Shown here piece by piece: positions 33,689 through 42,724 of a stretch of DNA of 64,000 nt. Location: contig SOIM01000021.1 in the NCBI GenBank assembly GCA_004377185.1, positions 1 through 64,000 of the forward strand. The letters run 5' to 3'. How positions within the stretch are numbered: the stretch's first letter is position 1; every line of letters starts with the position of its first letter. The position numbers and the translations under genes were made by a program. This DNA comes from Methanomassiliicoccales archaeon. Lineage in GTDB: Archaea > Thermoplasmatota > Thermoplasmata > RBG-16-68-12 > SOIM01. Below the pieces are notes generated by a model. It searched no databases. It saw nothing but the letters and a program-made list of their open reading frames with translations, and had not been told where the DNA came from.

Positions 33689-35365
33689 ATGAGGAGAGCT
33701 GGTCTGATAATTACCTGCTTTACATTGACGAGCGTTTTTCATGCTGCGCTCATACTTCCCGAGGAAGTCTCAGGTTACACCTCGCATGCACCCATACACA
33801 TAAACGGCAACGGAGAATTCACAGCTGCTAATGGCGTCACGGGAGGTATTGGTACACCTTCTAGTCCGTACATCATCGAGGGTTGGGAAATCAATGCCTC
33901 CACAGAAAGAGGTATTTACATCAGGAACACCAATGCCCATTTCATCATCCGCGATGTCTACGTACACTCTGGTATCCTTGCTCATCCTCCCCACAGTGGC
34001 ATATTATTGTCGACTGTGATGAATGGGCAGGTAGAGAACAGCCTTCTCACCGACAACATAGTGGGAATCGGTCTTAGGGCAATCAACATCACCATCAGGG
34101 CCAATACCTTCACATCCAACGGTATTACGATTGAAGGGTTTTCCCTAGAGGAACATAATACGCACACTATCACATCGGACAACCTAGTCAACGGCAAACC
34201 CCTCTACTACTACAAGGACTGCACGAACCTTCACATAGACGGAGAAATTGTTGGACAGCTCATCATTGTGAATTGTACGGACATCAAGGTGACAAACCTG
34301 GAACTCAGCGACCCTGGCGCAAGTATTGGGATTTCCTTCTCGGAGGATGTCTCTGTCACGGGCAATACTGTCTCAAACGGCTTTGGAGGAATTGGTCTGG
34401 GGTTTTCAACCAACGCTACAGTCTTTTCCAACAACATTGAAAACAGCTGGGTGGGCATCGGACTGGGATACGTCAACAACTCCACCGTCACAAACAACAG
34501 GGTGACTTCGAACAGCAGATATGGCATACATTTCGAGAAATGTTATGGCGTCCTGATTAGCAACAATACTCTCTCAGATAACAATATAAGCCTCGGCAAC
34601 GAAAGGTCGGACAATATCACCATCGAAGGGAACACCGTCCAGGATAGTGATTATGGCATTGGATACCTCAGTTGGATCAGCATGTTAGTTCATCACAACA
34701 ATTTTGTCAACAACACAATCCAGGTCCTTACGAGTTCTGGTTCAGGAGGAACGTGGGACAACGGTTACCCAAGTGGCGGCAACTATTGGAGCGACTATAC
34801 CGGAATTGATCTGTTCAGCGGTCCTAATCAAGATCAGCCTGGAAGTGATGGAATAGGGGACACGGCATACCCAATCGACACAGACGGCCAGGATAGATAT
34901 CCTCTCATGAGCCCCATTGTTCCTCCTCCTCCAGAGAATCAACCCCCTATCTGTAGCATACAAAGCCCAATGCAAGATGATACTATCTCGGGCGTGCCCA
35001 CAATAAGCGGCACAGCTTCCGACCAAGATGGGACAGTTGAGAGTGTGGAAGTCAGAATAGACAATGGTTCGTGGATTGAAGTCACAGGGACAACTTCATG
35101 GAGCTTTGAGTGGGATACCAAGACGGTTCCAGACGGAGAGCATACAATCTACGCAAGATCCTTTGATGGAACTGACTATTCAACAGAAGCGAATATTACA
35201 GTAATTGTCGATAACGCTCCTCCACAAGGACCTCAACAAGACTGGTTCTGGATATCAGTAGCGATGATTGCAGTCACAGTTGTCATCTTACTGTTGATTA
35301 TCATAATTCTTCTGAGAAGAAGAGAACGAATAGAAGAGGAAGAAGCTCCAGAGAAACCATTATAA
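33689..35365 (+). CDS. NosD-type beta-helix surface protein 3 (short form)
   Basis: A 558-residue member of the array: signal peptide, INGNGEFTAANGVTGG...PYIIEGWEI start shared with protein 1, a compact beta-helix with one diverged NGKPLYYYKD insert, the GYPSGGNYWSDYTGID module, a single Ig-like repeat (VEVRIDNGSWIEVTGTTSW), one TM, RRRER and an acidic tail ending EKPL. Its N-terminal part resembles protein 1 and its C-terminal TM resembles protein 2, so the array seems to have recombined internally. Confidence 0.83.
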   Translation: MRRAGLIITCFTLTSVFHAALILPEEVSGYTSHAPIHINGNGEFTAANGVTGGIGTPSSPYIIEGWEINASTERGIYIRNTNAHFIIRDVYVHSGILAHPPHSGILLSTVMNGQVENSLLTDNIVGIGLRAINITIRANTFTSNGITIEGFSLEEHNTHTITSDNLVNGKPLYYYKDCTNLHIDGEIVGQLIIVNCTDIKVTNLELSDPGASIGISFSEDVSVTGNTVSNGFGGIGLGFSTNATVFSNNIENSWVGIGLGYVNNSTVTNNRVTSNSRYGIHFEKCYGVLISNNTLSDNNISLGNERSDNITIEGNTVQDSDYGIGYLSWISMLVHHNNFVNNTIQVLTSSGSGGTWDNGYPSGGNYWSDYTGIDLFSGPNQDQPGSDGIGDTAYPIDTDGQDRYPLMSPIVPPPPENQPPICSIQSPMQDDTISGVPTISGTASDQDGTVESVEVRIDNGSWIEVTGTTSWSFEWDTKTVPDGEHTIYARSFDGTDYSTEANITVIVDNAPPQGPQQDWFWISVAMIAVTVVILLLIIIILLRRRERIEEEEAPEKPL

Positions 35366-35401
35366 GAACGGACTTGACTTCAATTCCAAGGATGCTTGGG
35401 C
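35359..35401 (+). promoter_or_regulatory. Promoter/leader of NosD-type gene 4, overlapping the previous stop
   Basis: ATTATAA (35359-35365) at the end of gene 3 lies 43 nt before ATG 35402. This leader is 7 nt shorter than the others and keeps AGGATGCT. Confidence 0.5.
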
Positions 35402-37432
35402 ATGAATAATAGGAAAGCTGGCATGATTGTGATGACCCTAGTCCTCTTAAGCACCTTCCATCTGGCTCTGACGATTCTTCCATCAAATGTGAATGCTGTT
35501 ACCCTCTACGTGGGCGGAACTGGCCCTGGGAACTTCACGACAATACAAAGCGCGATAGTCAACGCGGACCCTGGAGATACCGTATACGTCTATGGCGGAA
35601 CCTACTTCGAGAACCTCGAAATCGACATACCATTGTCCTTGGTCGGGGAGGATAAAGTCACAACTGAAATCAACGGCTCCCACAGCGGAAGCGTAATCAA
35701 TATCACGGCAGATTGGGTCAACATAACGGGCTTCAAGATAACATATGGCGGAGAATGGTGGGATGAGGGCAGCGGTGTGAACCTCCTTTTTGTGGAGAAC
35801 TGCTCGATCACCAACAACAACATCTCTTGGAACAAGGGTCCAGCCGTACACCTCTACTACTCCAACTACAACACGGTATCCAACAACTTCGCCACCATGA
35901 ACGACCACCATCCCTTTCATCTGGAGTACTCCAACCACAACATGATCGCGGGCAACAACGCAACCTCCAATCACTGGGGATTCAAACTGTCCAGATCCAA
36001 CAACAACACCATCACCGGGAACGATGCCGTGAACAACGGACACGGACACTACGGGAGCGGTATCGACCTGACGTACTCCCACAATAACACAGTCGAGGAC
36101 AATTCACTCTATTACCATAATGAATACGGCATCTACGTCCATGTATCAAAAGGCAACATCATCAACGGCAATCGCATGTACTTCAACTTGAGGGGGATGC
36201 ACATTGGCACCTCGGATGAGAACGTCATAAGCAACAATATCGTGATCCAAAGCGGATTGTCAGGCATCTATGTCGATTACTCTTTCAACAACACCTTCCG
36301 CTTCAACTATCTTATGTACAACTCGGTGGGTATCGTCCTTATTCGGTCGGGCTACAATGCCATTGCCAACAACACAGCCGTGATGAACTGGAATCGCGGG
36401 ATGTATGTCTACGTCGAGTCCAACAACAACACAATAGTCGATAACATGCTCGTGGAGAATGATGAAGGTCTTTGGGTGGAGGGGAACGACAATAACATCT
36501 ACCACAACAGGTTCGTTGACAACTCGCCCCAAGCCCTTGACAGTGGTGTGAACTCCTGGGATGATGGGTACCCCTCCGGAGGCAACTATTGGAGCGACTA
36601 CACAGGCCTGGACGAGAAGAGCGGACCGGACCAGGACCAACTTGGCAGTGACGGGATTGGCGATACGCGGTACGACATAACTGGTGGTACGAACCAGGAT
36701 CGATATCCCCTCATGAGCCCGGGTCCTCCAACTGTTCCGTACGCACCCTTGAGCCTTCGGGCAACGGCTGGGAACCGGCAGGTAACACTGGAGTGGGAAG
36801 AGCCATATTGGGACGGGGGTTCTGCAATCACAAATTACAGAATCTATCGAGGAACCGTCTCAGGGGAAGAGACATTCCTCGTGGAGATCGGGAACATACT
36901 GACCTACACAGACACTGGACTGACAGGTGGACATACCTATCACTACAAGGTCTCTGCAGTCAACTCTGCCGGCGAAGGGCCTCAATCGAATGGAGCAAGC
37001 GCAACTCCACCGAACCAGAACCCAACGTGCACCATAACCTCCCCATCGCAAGGAGAGACGGTTTCAGGCACGATCAATATCACAGGAAGTGCAACAGACA
37101 CTGACGGATCAGTGCAGATGGTAGAAATAAGAGTGGATGATGGTCACTGGACTGAAGTCACTGGTACAACGTCCTGGAGCTATCATTGGGATACCGAAAC
37201 AGTTTCAAACGGCAACCACACGATATACGCACGCTCATTTGATGGATGGGATTACTCAACGGTAACCAACGTGACCGTTTTCGTCGAGAACGCGCACGCA
37301 GAGGAACCTGAGCAGGACATGTCCTTGGTAACAGTAGCAGTGATAATCGCTGCAGTCATACTCTTGGCACTGGTCGTCCTGATGAGCAGAATGAGGAAGA
37401 GACCGGTAGAAGTGGAACATCCTTCAGAATGA
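35402..37432 (+). CDS. NosD-type beta-helix surface protein 4
   Basis: A 676-residue exoprotein. ATG 35402 (MNNRKAGMIVMTLVLLSTF) matches the signal peptides of the neighbours; a TTG two codons earlier is in frame. Beta-helix coils (about residues 35-375) lack the NGKPVYYWKN insert; then the GYPSGGNYWSDYTGLD module, one fibronectin-III domain (PLSLRATAGNRQVTLEW), one Ig-like repeat, a TM helix, RMRKR and a short tail ending HPSE. It is the last gene of the array and the only TM-anchored member without the (E/K)PL ending, consistent with no promoter being needed there. Confidence 0.84.
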   Translation: MNNRKAGMIVMTLVLLSTFHLALTILPSNVNAVTLYVGGTGPGNFTTIQSAIVNADPGDTVYVYGGTYFENLEIDIPLSLVGEDKVTTEINGSHSGSVINITADWVNITGFKITYGGEWWDEGSGVNLLFVENCSITNNNISWNKGPAVHLYYSNYNTVSNNFATMNDHHPFHLEYSNHNMIAGNNATSNHWGFKLSRSNNNTITGNDAVNNGHGHYGSGIDLTYSHNNTVEDNSLYYHNEYGIYVHVSKGNIINGNRMYFNLRGMHIGTSDENVISNNIVIQSGLSGIYVDYSFNNTFRFNYLMYNSVGIVLIRSGYNAIANNTAVMNWNRGMYVYVESNNNTIVDNMLVENDEGLWVEGNDNNIYHNRFVDNSPQALDSGVNSWDDGYPSGGNYWSDYTGLDEKSGPDQDQLGSDGIGDTRYDITGGTNQDRYPLMSPGPPTVPYAPLSLRATAGNRQVTLEWEEPYWDGGSAITNYRIYRGTVSGEETFLVEIGNILTYTDTGLTGGHTYHYKVSAVNSAGEGPQSNGASATPPNQNPTCTITSPSQGETVSGTINITGSATDTDGSVQMVEIRVDDGHWTEVTGTTSWSYHWDTETVSNGNHTIYARSFDGWDYSTVTNVTVFVENAHAEEPEQDMSLVTVAVIIAAVILLALVVLMSRMRKRPVEVEHPSE

Positions 37433-37466
37433 GAGGAGACCGATCGCAAAATCGCTCAACAAAGTA

Positions 37467-37793
37467 CTACTCTGGCAGGGTACGATCCCTCAACTCAAAA
37501 TAGAACTTCCTTATCCACTTCCCCAGATTCTTGCTCTTTGGATTGACGGATTCCAGCTTTCCCTTCACTCCGACAAGTACGGAGTTGTTGCCCTTGAAGA
37601 AGTGTGCGCTGAGGTAGACATTCTCGTAAGGCGGGTTTATCGGGGCGGTGGCGGAAATTATCCCTTTATCCCGATCGCATTCTGTCACGTCCAGCTGATA
37701 GTCGTTGAAAAGCTCCAGGGTATCCTCAAAAGCCTCCTGGTACGTTTTGTTCTTGAAAAGCACCATGCACTGCTGGGTCTTGTTGGTGTCCAT
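37467..37793 (-). CDS. Conserved-looking small protein of unknown function
   Basis: A 108-residue soluble protein. An alternating alpha/beta pattern (YQEAFEDTLELFNDYQLDVTECD, then GIISATAPINPPYENVYLSAHF and NSVLVGVKG) suggests a small ferredoxin-like alpha+beta sandwich. I recognise no family. ATG 37793 is preferred over 37847 because a TATTATCC element (near 37819) and an 18-bp palindrome lie between them. Confidence 0.55.
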   Translation of the reverse strand: MDTNKTQQCMVLFKNKTYQEAFEDTLELFNDYQLDVTECDRDKGIISATAPINPPYENVYLSAHFFKGNNSVLVGVKGKLESVNPKSKNLGKWIRKFYFELRDRTLPE

Positions 37794-37839
37794 GTCCTTC
37801 TTCGAACGGTAATGTGGTGGATAATAGCGTATGGTCAGA

Positions 37840-37857
37840 ATTATCACTTGTGATAAT
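37840..37857. promoter_or_regulatory. 18-bp palindrome, candidate operator
   Basis: ATTATCAC-TT-GTGATAAT has perfect 8-bp arms. It lies just upstream (minus-strand sense) of a TATA-like TATTATCC and the ATG at 37793, a typical site for an archaeal repressor or activator. Confidence 0.5.
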
Positions 37858-37879
37858 CAGATCTGAGAACACTCCTGTG

Positions 37880-38962
37880 TTAGGAGGAGGTCTCATTCAG
37901 AGCAAGAGAGAGATTCTCCAATCCCTTTTCCAGAGATTCGGTCCTCATGCCGTATCCCAATCTGAAATGGGAAGGTAGACCGAAGAACCTCCCGGGCGCT
38001 ATCAGCGTCTTGTATTTCTCGGCCGCGACCCGTCCGAACTGCACCTCGTCCACGCCGATCAACTTGGGAAAGCAGAAGTTCACTACGCCGAGGGTGCTAC
38101 ATTCCACACACTCGTTGCTTTCGATCCACCCTTTCACGATCGGTCTGTTGTTCTGAACGAATCCCCAAGCTCTCTCCAAGAGCTCTTTCCTGTTCATGAA
38201 GGTGAGTTTTGCGATCTGTTCACTGGGTGTGGCCGATGCAACCGATATGTACTCCTTCACCCCTTCGAACTTCTCAATCAGATCCTCCTGCGCGATGACC
38301 CATCCGAGCCTGAGACCGCCCATGCCGAAGACCTTGGAGATGCTTGCTGTCACAATGAACCTATCACTGAGCGAGTAAGACAACGGAGGACGCCCTTCGG
38401 ACATGATATCCCTGAAGATCTCATCAGCCAGTATGTACGAGTCCTGCTCCTCTGCCATCTCTGCTATCTCTTTCAGATCATTCTCTGAGGTTGCCACTCC
38501 CGTAGGGTTATGGGGATTGCACAGAATTGCGAAACGTGCACCGCCTCTCATCATTTCCAGACAACGGGCCAGGTCAAACTCGAATGCGTCCTCATACCTT
38601 CTTTCGAGAACCTCAATCTCGAACCCCAGACCTCTTGGAATCTCTGCGAGCGTCTGATAGGCTGGATTCTCTACTATGACCTTGTCTCCTTTCTCCAGAA
38701 GGGCCAAGCATACGATGAAGTTAGCTTCGCTTGCACCGACGGTGACCATTACGTTCTTGGTTTCGACACCATATTCCTTGGCAATCAGTTCCCTGAGAGA
38801 TTTATCACCAAAAGGATAGGCCCATGCAAGCTCGAAGTCCTCAATCTGATGGTTGAACTCAGAGAAATTGTGCCCTTCCATGTTGCTTGAGCCAATATCA
38901 GTCTCCACATTCTTCCAGTACTTCATAAGGAACCTCAACAGACCGAAAGGTTGGAAGCTCAT
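37880..38962 (-). CDS. PLP-dependent aminotransferase, class I/II
   Basis: A 360-residue fold-type I aminotransferase: NPAYQTL, CNPHNPTGVATSE, ILADEIFRDI (Asp-x-x near cofactor), SISKVFGMGGLRLGW with the PLP-binding Lys210, and a C-terminal RLGYGM containing the carboxylate-binding Arg. Compact length and sequence style suggest the AspB/MalY-like group; the substrate is undetermined. ATG 38962 gives a normal N-terminus (SFQPFGLLRFLMKYW). It stands alone between the surface array and the copper island. Confidence 0.88.
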   Translation of the reverse strand: MSFQPFGLLRFLMKYWKNVETDIGSSNMEGHNFSEFNHQIEDFELAWAYPFGDKSLRELIAKEYGVETKNVMVTVGASEANFIVCLALLEKGDKVIVENPAYQTLAEIPRGLGFEIEVLERRYEDAFEFDLARCLEMMRGGARFAILCNPHNPTGVATSENDLKEIAEMAEEQDSYILADEIFRDIMSEGRPPLSYSLSDRFIVTASISKVFGMGGLRLGWVIAQEDLIEKFEGVKEYISVASATPSEQIAKLTFMNRKELLERAWGFVQNNRPIVKGWIESNECVECSTLGVVNFCFPKLIGVDEVQFGRVAAEKYKTLIAPGRFFGLPSHFRLGYGMRTESLEKGLENLSLALNETSS

Positions 38963-38992
38963 GAGACTGGTGAGTGATTGGGCGGGCATTAA

Positions 38993-39133
38993 GGTTTTGC
39001 CAGGGAGAAGGAGATCCGCATGCAGAAGATCAATCTGATTGTATCCATCATAATCACAATACCAGTCACACTGATAAGCTTCCGAACAGGGTTCAGCGGT
39101 GCGTTCGAATCAGCAAAGGAATCAATTCATTAG
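38993..39133 (+). pseudogene. CopA-type ATPase fragment (first TM region)
   Basis: The frame after a TAA at 38990 reads GFAREKEIRMQKINLIVS... then [19 protein letters not shown] and stops at 39131. It matches the junction and first TM helix of the intact CopA 1.3 kb downstream ([36 protein letters not shown]). Metal-binding and catalytic domains are absent. The nucleotide sequences are clearly related but diverged, so this is an old partial copy. Confidence 0.8.
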
Positions 39134-39150
39134 GAAGTGTTTCGAGGTTC

Positions 39151-39160
39151 ACGTTTGTAA
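39151..39160 (+). promoter_or_regulatory. Copper-box-like element upstream of the first TRASH-like gene
   Basis: ACGTTTGTAA matches 8 of 10 bases of ACATTCGTAA, which is found before copA and before the Lrp-TRASH gene at similar distances (52-66 nt from the start). Within it GTTTGTAAAC is an imperfect palindrome. Confidence 0.3.
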
Positions 39161-39211
39161 ACAGAAGGGCTAATCAAAGGCGAATGAATTACCAAGACCC
39201 AGGTGATACAT

Positions 39212-39367
39212 ATGGCGTTGTTCAAAAAGAAGTGCGCCTATTGCGGCATGGAACTGTCTGACCAGAAGATCACAGAACAGATGGGGAGGAAGTTTTGCAG
39301 TTTGAATCACGCTAATAAATTCCTGGCTCACCAAAGTCGACCTCGGCGCAGGGGTGGGTGCCATTAG
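39212..39367 (+). CDS. Small TRASH-like metal-binding protein
   Basis: A 51-residue Cys/His protein: CAYCGMEL, then KFCSLNHANKF, and a C-terminal RPRRRGGCH. The C-x2-C and C-x3-H spacing follows the YHS/TRASH treble-clef used by copper proteins, with one Cys replaced by His. It lies before a second YHS-type ORF and CopA, so a copper-binding or metallochaperone role is likely (inference). The ATG is close to a GGTGATACAT leader. Confidence 0.6.
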   Translation: MALFKKKCAYCGMELSDQKITEQMGRKFCSLNHANKFLAHQSRPRRRGGCH

Positions 39368-39402
39368 GAACGGCAGAGAAATATTCGAATGAACGGCAGA
39401 GT

Positions 39403-39546
39403 ATGTGGTGCGCCTGCTGGGCCATAGATAGTTCAAAGGCTCAAGTCTTGCCCGAATATGGAAGGAGAGAACACTATTTCTGCTCGCTCAAGTGCAAAGG
39501 TGAGTTTGAGAGAAACCTATCCAGATATGAGAAGCCCACAGTCTAA
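39403..39546 (+). CDS. Small YHS/TRASH-domain protein
   Basis: The domain reads MWCACWAIDSSKA then REHYFCSLKCKGEFERNLSRYEK, the YHS signature (FCSxxCKxxFxxxxxxY) with an upstream C-x-C. The ATG at 39403 begins the domain (47 residues); a GTG at 39358, close to the previous stop, would add 15 residues. With the preceding mini-protein it forms a pair of metal-binding proteins ahead of CopA. The following 350 bp (39547-39896) holds no gene but includes the copA promoter. Confidence 0.6.
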   Translation: MWCACWAIDSSKAQVLPEYGRREHYFCSLKCKGEFERNLSRYEKPTV

Positions 39547-39821
39547 TTCGCGGTGCTGGGCGTTTCTCATGATTCCTTTTGCGATTCCAGAATCAGAATG
39601 GGGCGCTTGCAAAGCTCTGAGCCGTTTTTTCTCGACATAACGGGTCCGTCCCTTCCACCCTTCTGATGAGGATCGAACGGATGAGTCCTTTGCAGGTGAT
39701 TCTGGTCAAGACAATCTCCTCAAGACCAGAGAGAATTCGAGAGATAGCGGTGGTGAATTTCCGTTTTCTGTTTCGGTTCCTTTCAAAGTAACGGTTGCCA
39801 ATCTATATCCTCTTTTCGTTA

Positions 39822-39831
39822 ACATTCGTAA
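39822..39831 (+). promoter_or_regulatory. Candidate copper-responsive site upstream of copA
   Basis: ACATTCGTAA, 66 nt before the copA ATG, is repeated exactly at 46095-46104 upstream of the Lrp-TRASH regulator. It lies about 10 nt upstream of an AAATTAGATA TATA-like stretch. Confidence 0.45.
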
Positions 39832-39896
39832 TGAAGAACAGAAATTAGATAGGAATGCATACATAACACCAGAAGGTAGTGAAAGGAAATCAACCT

Positions 39897-42452
39897 ATGC
39901 CTACTGAAAAGCATGAAGTCAAGGTCACAGGAATGACATGCGCGTCCTGCGTCCAAACAATTGAGACCAAACTGAATGAGACGCCAGGCGTAACCAGAGC
40001 TGTAGTAAACATCGCAACCGAAAAGGCAACGGTGGAATATGATCCATCAAAGACTTCGTCAGCAGCGATTGAAAAGGCCATAGAAGATGTTGGCTACGGC
40101 GTCTTGAGAGACGAGGTCACCCTCAACCTGGAAGGCATGACATGTGCTTCGTGCGCTCAGACCATAGAAAATGCGCTGAAAAAGGCTGAAGGAGTTTCCT
40201 ATGCTTCGGTAAACCTAGCAACCGAGAAGGCGTTGGTGAGGTTCGACCCTCTCAAAACAAGTCCCGCTCGGCTCATCAAAGTGGTGGAGGGCGTGGGGTA
40301 CAATGCTCACCTGCCTGCCGAAGAGGAAATGGAGGACAGGGAAAGACTGGCCAGAGAGAAGGAGATTAGGACACAAAGGAACAACCTGATCATATCCGTA
40401 ATCATCGCCCTACCAGTGACCCTGATAAGCTTTCGTACAGCGTTTGGCGGCTTCTTCGAGTCAATAGGTCTAGGGTTCATTCCCAACTACGATGACAACG
40501 ACCTGATTCTCTATGCGATATTTGTTCTTGCCACAATCACAATGATCGGACCTGGACGGCAGTTCTTCGTAGGAACCTTCAAAGGCCTGAAGCACGGGAG
40601 CACGGACATGAACCTTCTCATAGCCACAGGAACAGGGGCAGCGTACGTGGTGAGTGTGGCTGGAACCTTTCTTGATCTCGGAGCTGGGTATGAGCATGTC
40701 TACTATGACACTGCTGCCTTGCTAATAATGTTCATCATCCTCGGGAGATACCTTGAGGCGATAGCGAAGGGAAAGACTTCAGAGGCGATAAGGAATCTGA
40801 TAAGTCTCCAGGCGAAGACGGCCAGGGTAATCCGCGATGGACAGGAAATCGAAGTTCCGGTGGAGGACGTGACGGTCGGAGACATTGTTATAGTCAGGCC
40901 AGGAGAGAAGATCCCCGTCGATGGGATTGTGACAGAAGGCCATTCCTCTGTGGATGAATCCATGATATCCGGTGAGAGCATCCCGGTGGAGAAGGGAGAA
41001 GGGGACGAATGCATAGGAGCTACGCTCAACAAGAATGGATTGTTAAAGATACGGGCAACGAAGGTCGGAAAGGATACCGCCCTCGCCCAGATCGTCAAAC
41101 TGGTTGAAGAAGCGCAGACCTCAAAGCCACCAGTTCAGAGGTTGGCTGACGTAGTGGCTGGACATTTCATACTGGCGGTTCATGTTCTTGCGTTGTCCGC
41201 CTTCTTCTTCTGGTACTTCTATGGCTATACGGCTTTCAATGGGTATGGCACGCCCTTCCTTTTCGCACTTCTGATCTCCATAACAACGCTTGTGATAGCA
41301 TGTCCTTGTGCGGTAGGACTGGCAACCCCGACGGCGGTCATGGTGGGCACGGGAAAGGGCGCAGAGAATGGAATCCTGATTAAAGGCGGAGAGGCCCTTG
41401 AGAACACTCACAAGTTGAACACGGTGGTCTTCGACAAGACAGGGACCTTGACCGAAGGTAAGCCGTCGTTGACGGACATTGTTCTATTGGACCGAGAGAC
41501 AGTCGCAACACCGATGCAGGAGCTTGAGGTTTTGAAACTGGCAGCCATCGCAGAGAAGGGATCAGAGCATCCTCTTGGTGAGGCGATAGTCGAGGGTGCA
41601 AGGAAGAGGGGTATTGAAATCCCTCAGGCCGAGGATTTCAAGGCCATCCCCGGTAAGGGCGTGGAGGCGCATTTCGAGGGAAAAAGGATACTTCTCGGAA
41701 CCAGACGCTTGATGAAATCGACCAACATTCAAACCAGTGGACTGGAAAGACGATTGACCGAGCTGGAAAATGACGGCAAGACGGCGATGATAGTCGCAAT
41801 CGACGATCACGCAGTCGGAATCGTTGCCGTTGCAGATACGATAACAGAATATGCTTCCGAGGCGGTCGAACAACTGCAGGACTTGGGCATAGAAGTGGTT
41901 ATGATCACGGGGGACAACCGCAGAACGGGAGAGGCGATCGCAAGTCAACTCGGCATAGGACGCGTGCTCGCAGAGGTCCTTCCCCAAGACAAGGCCAGAG
42001 AGATCAATCGGCTGCAGGAAGAAGGTAAGAAGGTCGCCATGGTCGGTGACGGAATCAATGACGCTCCCGCCCTCACCCAGGCGGACATTGGCATCGCGAT
42101 AGGCAGTGGCACCGATGTGGCAATCGAGTCGAGCAACATAGTCCTCATCAAGAACGATGTTCGGGACGTGGTGTCGGCCATCAGGCTCAGCAAGAAGACA
42201 ATGGGCAAGATCAAGCAGAACCTCTTCTGGGCGTTCGTCTACAATTCAGTGGGCATTCCCATTGGAATGGGGATTTTCTTCCCAGCTTTCGGTTTCCTCG
42301 TGAACCCTGCGCTGGCCGCGGCATTCATGGCCATGAGTTCAGTTTCGGTGACAACGAACTCGCTCCTTCTGAAGAGATACAAAGTGCGGGCGATGAAGAA
42401 GAGAAGAAGACCGAGAAGAGTTGGTGCTCCACAACCATCTCCAGGAGGATGA
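39897..42452 (+). CDS. copA: Copper-exporting P1B-type ATPase
   Basis: An 851-residue Cu(I) pump. Two N-terminal heavy-metal domains each carry GMTCASC (first pair Cys15/Cys18). The CPC motif at 469-471 defines a Cu(I)/Ag(I) specificity. Also present are DKTGTLTEG with the phosphorylated Asp513, the HP motif in [19 protein letters not shown] and an N(x)6YN(x)4P-type MB region ([16 protein letters not shown]). Eight TM helices. ATG 39897 has AAAGGAAAT nearby; an in-frame GTG at 39879 is an alternative. It is followed after 5 nt by a small membrane protein. It removes cytoplasmic copper. Confidence 0.96.
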   Translation: MPTEKHEVKVTGMTCASCVQTIETKLNETPGVTRAVVNIATEKATVEYDPSKTSSAAIEKAIEDVGYGVLRDEVTLNLEGMTCASCAQTIENALKKAEGVSYASVNLATEKALVRFDPLKTSPARLIKVVEGVGYNAHLPAEEEMEDRERLAREKEIRTQRNNLIISVIIALPVTLISFRTAFGGFFESIGLGFIPNYDDNDLILYAIFVLATITMIGPGRQFFVGTFKGLKHGSTDMNLLIATGTGAAYVVSVAGTFLDLGAGYEHVYYDTAALLIMFIILGRYLEAIAKGKTSEAIRNLISLQAKTARVIRDGQEIEVPVEDVTVGDIVIVRPGEKIPVDGIVTEGHSSVDESMISGESIPVEKGEGDECIGATLNKNGLLKIRATKVGKDTALAQIVKLVEEAQTSKPPVQRLADVVAGHFILAVHVLALSAFFFWYFYGYTAFNGYGTPFLFALLISITTLVIACPCAVGLATPTAVMVGTGKGAENGILIKGGEALENTHKLNTVVFDKTGTLTEGKPSLTDIVLLDRETVATPMQELEVLKLAAIAEKGSEHPLGEAIVEGARKRGIEIPQAEDFKAIPGKGVEAHFEGKRILLGTRRLMKSTNIQTSGLERRLTELENDGKTAMIVAIDDHAVGIVAVADTITEYASEAVEQLQDLGIEVVMITGDNRRTGEAIASQLGIGRVLAEVLPQDKAREINRLQEEGKKVAMVGDGINDAPALTQADIGIAIGSGTDVAIESSNIVLIKNDVRDVVSAIRLSKKTMGKIKQNLFWAFVYNSVGIPIGMGIFFPAFGFLVNPALAAAFMAMSSVSVTTNSLLLKRYKVRAMKKRRRPRRVGAPQPSPGG

Positions 42453-42457
42453 TATAA

Positions 42458-42724
42458 GTGAGCAAAGGAAGTCGAGAAGGACTGAGGAATGCGGGCATCA
42501 GTATGATCCTCTCGTTAGTGGTTGTACTGATCTTCTATTTCGCGGCAAGTCAGATAGGCGGCTATGATACGGTCGATATTCTCGGAGGGGCCGTGTATTC
42601 GTTCATACTCTCGATGATAATATCATTCTCCATCATACCCAAGCTTGTCTCCTCGCTCTCAGAAAAGAGGAAAGCGACCAGTACCCCAATGGGCGACAAC
42701 GCTACACAGAGAAAAGAAGAATGA
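42458..42724 (+). CDS. Small two-TM membrane protein linked to CopA
   Basis: An 88-residue protein with two TM helices (SMILSLVVVLIFYFAASQIGG and AVYSFILSMIISFSIIPKLV) and a basic, polar C-terminus. GTG at 42458 is 5 nt after the copA stop. No Cys or Met/His metal motif is visible, so an accessory or stability role for CopA is only inferred from position. Its 3' end overlaps the convergent ccdA-like gene by 23 nt. Confidence 0.65.
   Translation: MSKGSREGLRNAGISMILSLVVVLIFYFAASQIGGYDTVDILGGAVYSFILSMIISFSIIPKLVSSLSEKRKATSTPMGDNATQRKEE

Noticed and set aside
29811-35365. (E/K)PL C-terminal tails as a protein-sorting signal
   Set aside because: They occur only where the codons form the promoter TATA box of the next gene; the last array member and the fifth protein lack them.
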